In this document: positions 34,016-37,240 of the stretch, one piece after another
Layout: each line of letters opens with the position of its first letter
How positions within the stretch are numbered: position 1 is the stretch's first letter
NCBI GenBank assembly: GCA_025062235.1
Contig: JANXAE010000016.1
Location: forward strand, 1 to 37,240
Source of the DNA: Bryobacteraceae bacterium
GTDB lineage: Bacteria; Acidobacteriota; Terriglobia; Bryobacterales; Bryobacteraceae
Length of the DNA: 37,240 bases
Reading direction: 5' to 3'
Translations under genes and position numbers: made by a program
The notes under the pieces: model-generated
Seen by the model: the letters and a program-made list of their open reading frames with translations, nothing else
Told to the model about the DNA's origin: nothing
Databases searched by the model: none

Positions 34016-34549
34016 ATGGGAAGGCAGATCGCAGTAGTGGTCTTGGCGTGCGGCCTGACAGCCGACGCAACCGGGCCGGCTGAGCTGCCCGAGCGCGTAT
34101 GTGCAAAATACGACGACGATCCGCGCTTGGAGCGCATCAGATCCTTCTTTGAGAGCTACCGGTGCCCGGCGGCCGAGCATGCCGAACATTTCCTGCTGGC
34201 GGCCGATTTGCACGGGCTCGACTGGCGCCTGCTGCCCAGTATCGCTCTCGTGGAAACGGGTGGCGGCAAGACCGCTCGGGGTAACAATCTCTTCGGCTGG
34301 GATTCTGGCAGGCAGCAGTTCGAGACGCCAGTGCACGCCGTGCACTGGGTTGCCTGGCGGCTGGCGAGTTCCAAACTCTACGCCGGCAAAACCGGTCGCG
34401 CCCTGCTCCGCGTGTACAATCCGCACCCGCGCTACGCGGAGCTCGTTCTGGCTGTCATGCGCCGGCTCGACTCCCAGGAAGGAACCGGCTCTGTCAGCCC
34501 TCCAGCAAACGGATGGCGGCATACAGGCCGCCGAGAATCAGCGCGGTAA
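34016..34549 (+). CDS. Secreted glucosaminidase/lysozyme-like protein
   Basis: 177 residues. A short hydrophobic N-terminus (RQIAVVVLACGLTADATG) looks like a signal peptide. Residues 58-150 carry a lysozyme-like fold signature: FLLAADLHGLDWRLLPSIAL, then VETGGGKTARGNNLFGW with Glu80 as likely catalytic acid, and the N-N-L-F-G-W turn seen in glucosaminidase/FlgJ-type and lytic-transglycosylase-like domains. VYNPHPRYAELVLAVMRRL closes the domain. It probably cuts peptidoglycan in the periplasm. The last 18 codons overlap the opposite-strand small membrane gene by 56 bases and have the composition of an antisense tail, so the functional protein may end near residue 155. No clear ribosome-binding site precedes the ATG. 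Confidence 0.75.
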   Translation: MGRQIAVVVLACGLTADATGPAELPERVCAKYDDDPRLERIRSFFESYRCPAAEHAEHFLLAADLHGLDWRLLPSIALVETGGGKTARGNNLFGWDSGRQQFETPVHAVHWVAWRLASSKLYAGKTGRALLRVYNPHPRYAELVLAVMRRLDSQEGTGSVSPPANGWRHTGRRESAR

Positions 34550-34643
34550 CGAGGACTGCCAAGCCCCACTTCAGCAGCCGTTCGGCGGGTGTGGTTTCCG
34601 CCGCTACGTCCCGCTTGATGTGCTCGTCCAGGCTCTCGAACAT
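34494..34643 (-). CDS. 49-residue single-pass membrane protein
   Basis: The product begins MFESLDEHIKRDVAAETT, continues PAERLLKWG and ends in a hydrophobic helix LAVLVTALILGGLYAAIRLL (about residues 28-47). AGGAGGTGA lies five bases upstream of the ATG, the strongest ribosome-binding site in the window, which makes a real gene likely in spite of the small size. An acidic, soluble head with a tail-anchor-like helix suggests an inner-membrane microprotein with a cytoplasmic N-terminus. I cannot name a family or function. It overlaps the end of the glucosaminidase-like gene on the other strand. Confidence 0.75.
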   Translation of the reverse strand: MFESLDEHIKRDVAAETTPAERLLKWGLAVLVTALILGGLYAAIRLLEG

Positions 34644-35917
34644 GGCCTCACCTCCTGACGCCGAAGCGTCTTATGAGACCGCTATGAGGACGACTTTATT
34701 GTAGTACGGTCGGGTCTGGAAAGCACCTGCAAAATCTTTGGTTGGTGTCCTTGGCGGACGGCCGGCGATCGCGTGGTGGCTGCCTACCCGCGCCAGTCCC
34801 TGTCGCTGGAGCGGGGCCCCTCCTGCCAACTCACGGAGAATGCAGGTAGGCCGTGCGTGGCGCACCCTCCAACCTCGGTCCCGGCGGAAGGGCCCGGCAA
34901 ACCTCGTGCCACCGAGGAAATCCTTGGGGCCACCGCCGGCATCTCCCGAGCTGGCCTGTGGAGCCCCGGCCGACCCACCGGCGCAAAGGCAGAACAGCCC
35001 CGCGCCAGCGACCAGACGAAGGAAAGACCCAGCTCAGCTTCTTGATCGAGCCGGATTTCCCTCTCCAACTGCCCGAAGCGGGGCACGGGGGGCGGGCTCC
35101 GAGCCCAGACGGTGATCCTCCTCGGAGGCTCGGCCCGCCACGTGGGCCGGCCGCAGAGAAATTCCATGGGTTCGCGATTCGCGCCAAGGCTCCGCCGCCG
35201 CGACAGTTTCTGGCGCGGGCAACGGGCGATGAAGAGCGCGACGTTGGCGCCGGGGTCGGGTTGCGGTCCTGCACTGCACCAAGTCACCGAAGATTGGTCG
35301 GCCCGCACGAGTCTGCGCAGCGAAGAATCCGATCCGGTTGCTGCAAGCCGGCGGCCCCAATGACGGGTTGCTTGCTCGACGACAGCCGGCTTGGTTCATG
35401 GAAGTCCCTCTGCTTCGCAAAGGCGTTTTGGCGGATCTGCGTTCCGATACCCGAAACCCACGCCTCTTGGGAGGCGGATCGGTCGAGCCTCCCCGCCTCC
35501 CGTACGAAGCGCTGATGGTGCAGGGGTAGCCCACCGGGAGCGCCGTGCGTTTCTCCCCCGCGATACTCTCGGGCGGGGCCGTTGAGTGTGACCGCGGCGC
35601 GGGTCCGGTTTGCGACCCCGTGCTGCGGGAACCCTCCTAGGGCCCTGAACGGCTTGGGTTACCTGGCGCAAGGCGGCGCAAACTGTCGTCATGGGGAGCG
35701 AGTCCCCCGACCCGGCCGAAAAGACTTTCCCGCAAGGGCTGCACGCGATGCATCAAACTTCGTTGCGGGGCAGAGACATGCTCGGCAGACCGGCCGCCGC
35801 AAAGCAACGAGGCGCCTGCCATCGCTTCCCGCGTGAAGACCGGGGTTGCCCGGGAGCGCACGGCGTCCGCCCTGTGCCCTACGCGGAGGGCGTCGGAATC
35901 GCGCGGTTCCCGTCCGA
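34644..35917. other. 1.3-kb gene-poor stretch
   Basis: No frame here gives a recognisable protein or credible start. Readable structure is limited to hairpins: CCCCGC (35556-35561) with GCGGGG (35573-35578), and GCCCT-ACGCGG-AGGGC shortly after the end of the sigma54-activator gene, at about 35887-35902, which could end that transcript. No tRNA was found. Confidence 0.45.
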
Positions 35918-37240
35918 TCAGAGTCCCATGCGCTCGAGCTTGCGGTACAGCGTCTTGCGTTCGATGCCCAGGATGCGGGCGGCGCGGCTCTTATTGCCGC
36001 CGGTGGCCTGCAAGACGCGGCGGATCTGTTCCTCTTCGGCGGCGGCGAGCGTCTCGGAGGGTTTCTCCCTGGGTGCGCTGGCTTGAATGGCGTCGCGAAC
36101 CGCCGCGCCGTCAATGCGTCCTCCCGGCGCGAGGATGACCAGACGTTCGATGATGTGCTGGAGCTGGCGGACGTTGCCGGGCCAGGTATAATCCTCGAGT
36201 GCGCGCAGACCGTCCGGCAGCAGGCGAGCCTGCGTTCCGTAGCGCTCGTTGTACTTCTTCAGGAAGTGAGCTGCCAGCAGGGGCACGTCGCCTGCGCGCT
36301 GGCGTAGCGGGGGCAACACGATCCGCACCACGTTCAGGCGGAACCAGAGGTCCTGGCGGAACCGGCCCTCTTCGACCGCCCTTTGCAAATCGCGGTTGGT
36401 GGCGGCGATGACGCGGACGTCCACGGATTTGGGCCGCGCCGCGCCCACCGGACGGATCTCCTTTTCTTGCAAGAAGCGCAGCAACTTCAATTGAAAGCCT
36501 GCCTCGATGTCGCCGATTTCGTCCAGCAGGACCGTGCCGCGGTGGGCAGCCTCGAAAACGCCGATGCGGTCTCGATCGGCTCCGGTGTAGGCGCCGCGCA
36601 CGGCGCCGAACAGCTCGCTTTCGAGCAGCGAGGGCGGGATTCCCGCGCAATCCACGGCCACGAACGGATGCGCGGCGCGCGGGCTCTGCGCATGGATCAT
36701 GCGGGCCACCAGTTCCTTGCCCGTGCCCGTTTCGCCTTCGATCAGGACGGTGGCGTCGGTCGGAGCGACCCGGGAGATGATCTTGTAGATCTCGATCATC
36801 GGCGGCGAACTGCCCACCAGCTCGGTCTCCGGCAATTCGTCGGCTTCCTCGTCCTCCTGTTCCGGCCGCTGCGTGCGGGCCTGCTCGGCGCGCCGGATGG
36901 CTTCGAGCATGCGCTCGAGCTCGAACGGCTTGGCGATGTAGTCGAAGGCGCCGCCACGGGTGGCGGCCATTACGGTCTCCAGCGTGCCGCGCGCCGTCAT
37001 CAGGATCACGGCGCAGGAGGGGTCGCGCCGGCGCGCCTCTTCGAGAACGTCGAGCCCGGTACGGTCGTCGAGGTATATGTCGGAGATGACGATCGCATAC
37101 GACTGCCGGCTCAGGCGCTCGAGAGCCTCGCGCGAGGATGCCACGGCATCCACCTGATAGCCTTCCAGCTCGAGAAAGGTCACCAGCGTCGTGCGGACGG
37201 CGCTGTCGTCCTCGACCACCAACAACCGTTGCGCATTCGC
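35918..37240 (-). CDS. NtrC-family sigma54-dependent response regulator (partial at window edge)
   Basis: 440 codons are visible; the frame is open to the last base with no convincing start (the only nearby one is a TTG inside the conserved LLVVEDD strand), so a few N-terminal residues lie outside. The receiver domain has the acidic pocket VVEDDSAV and the phosphoacceptor Asp in ISDIYLDD (codon 37081-37079). The AAA+ domain has Walker A GETGTGKE, the sigma54-contact loop GAYTGA (36595-36578, Tyr in place of the usual Phe) and Walker B GTVLLDEIGD. The end is a Fis-type HTH (NKSRAARILGIERKTLYRKL). It should activate sigma54 promoters on phosphorylation; the partner kinase is probably beyond the right edge. 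Confidence 0.95.
   Translation of the reverse strand, partial: ANAQRLLVVEDDSAVRTTLVTFLELEGYQVDAVASSREALERLSRQSYAIVISDIYLDDRTGLDVLEEARRRDPSCAVILMTARGTLETVMAATRGGAFDYIAKPFELERMLEAIRRAEQARTQRPEQEDEEADELPETELVGSSPPMIEIYKIISRVAPTDATVLIEGETGTGKELVARMIHAQSPRAAHPFVAVDCAGIPPSLLESELFGAVRGAYTGADRDRIGVFEAAHRGTVLLDEIGDIEAGFQLKLLRFLQEKEIRPVGAARPKSVDVRVIAATNRDLQRAVEEGRFRQDLWFRLNVVRIVLPPLRQRAGDVPLLAAHFLKKYNERYGTQARLLPDGLRALEDYTWPGNVRQLQHIIERLVILAPGGRIDGAAVRDAIQASAPREKPSETLAAAEEEQIRRVLQATGGNKSRAARILGIERKTLYRKLERMGL

Noticed and set aside
1-37240. CRISPR array, prophage or integrative element
   Set aside because: No regularly spaced direct repeats, integrase, transposase, phage structural genes or attachment-site duplications were seen.

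Overview
The window is about 37 kb of GC-rich bacterial chromosome with densely packed genes on both strands. No rRNA, tRNA, CRISPR array or intact insertion sequence was found. Three things point to Acidobacteriota, probably the Bryobacterales/Solibacter group: an Oar-like TonB-dependent receptor with an N-terminal carboxypeptidase-regulatory-like domain, a divergent membrane protein combining a winged-helix-like N-domain with a PD40 propeller, and the overall mix of families. This placement is inferred from gene content only.

Layout. 1-1792: end of a proton-translocating transhydrogenase operon (pntAA-pntAB-pntB). 7214-1826 (minus): a probable operon of a secreted TPR protein, an MFS transporter, a glycosyltransferase fused to a RimI-like acetyltransferase, and a small YdcH/DUF465 protein that may have its own promoter. 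7294-11558: an O-methyltransferase, then a LolD-type ABC ATPase overlapping clpC. 12464-16518: a Tat-exported alkaline phosphatase convergent with an MFS gene that follows a bacterial dynamin-like GTPase. 16889-20677: a tight four-gene operon of 6-phosphogluconate dehydrogenase, a PfkB sugar kinase (KdgK-like), a KdsC-like HAD phosphatase and an ACT-domain protein. 27367-20844 (minus): Oar-like receptor followed by a GH9 glycoside hydrolase, which looks like a polysaccharide-use locus. It is divergent from the winged-helix/PD40 membrane protein at 27698-29899, and a 35-bp inverted repeat lies between them. 30865-29936 (minus) is nadA, divergent from a half-size TSUP permease. 31428-31889 is a membrane-anchored coiled-coil protein. 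From 31890 to 35917 the DNA is gene-poor, interrupted only by a glucosaminidase-like secreted protein and a 49-residue membrane protein. The right edge holds an NtrC-type sigma54 activator cut by the window end.

How the parts may work together: the Oar/GH9 pair and its divergent regulator candidate form one coherent unit. The gnd operon links pentose-phosphate or Entner-Doudoroff-type sugar-acid metabolism to a phosphatase and a possible ACT sensor. Most other segments are housekeeping or envelope genes. Several promoters show a readable -10 element (TATACT, TACACT, TAGACT, GATACT) but little -35. In at least one case (the O-methyltransferase) the predicted transcript start falls on the start codon itself.
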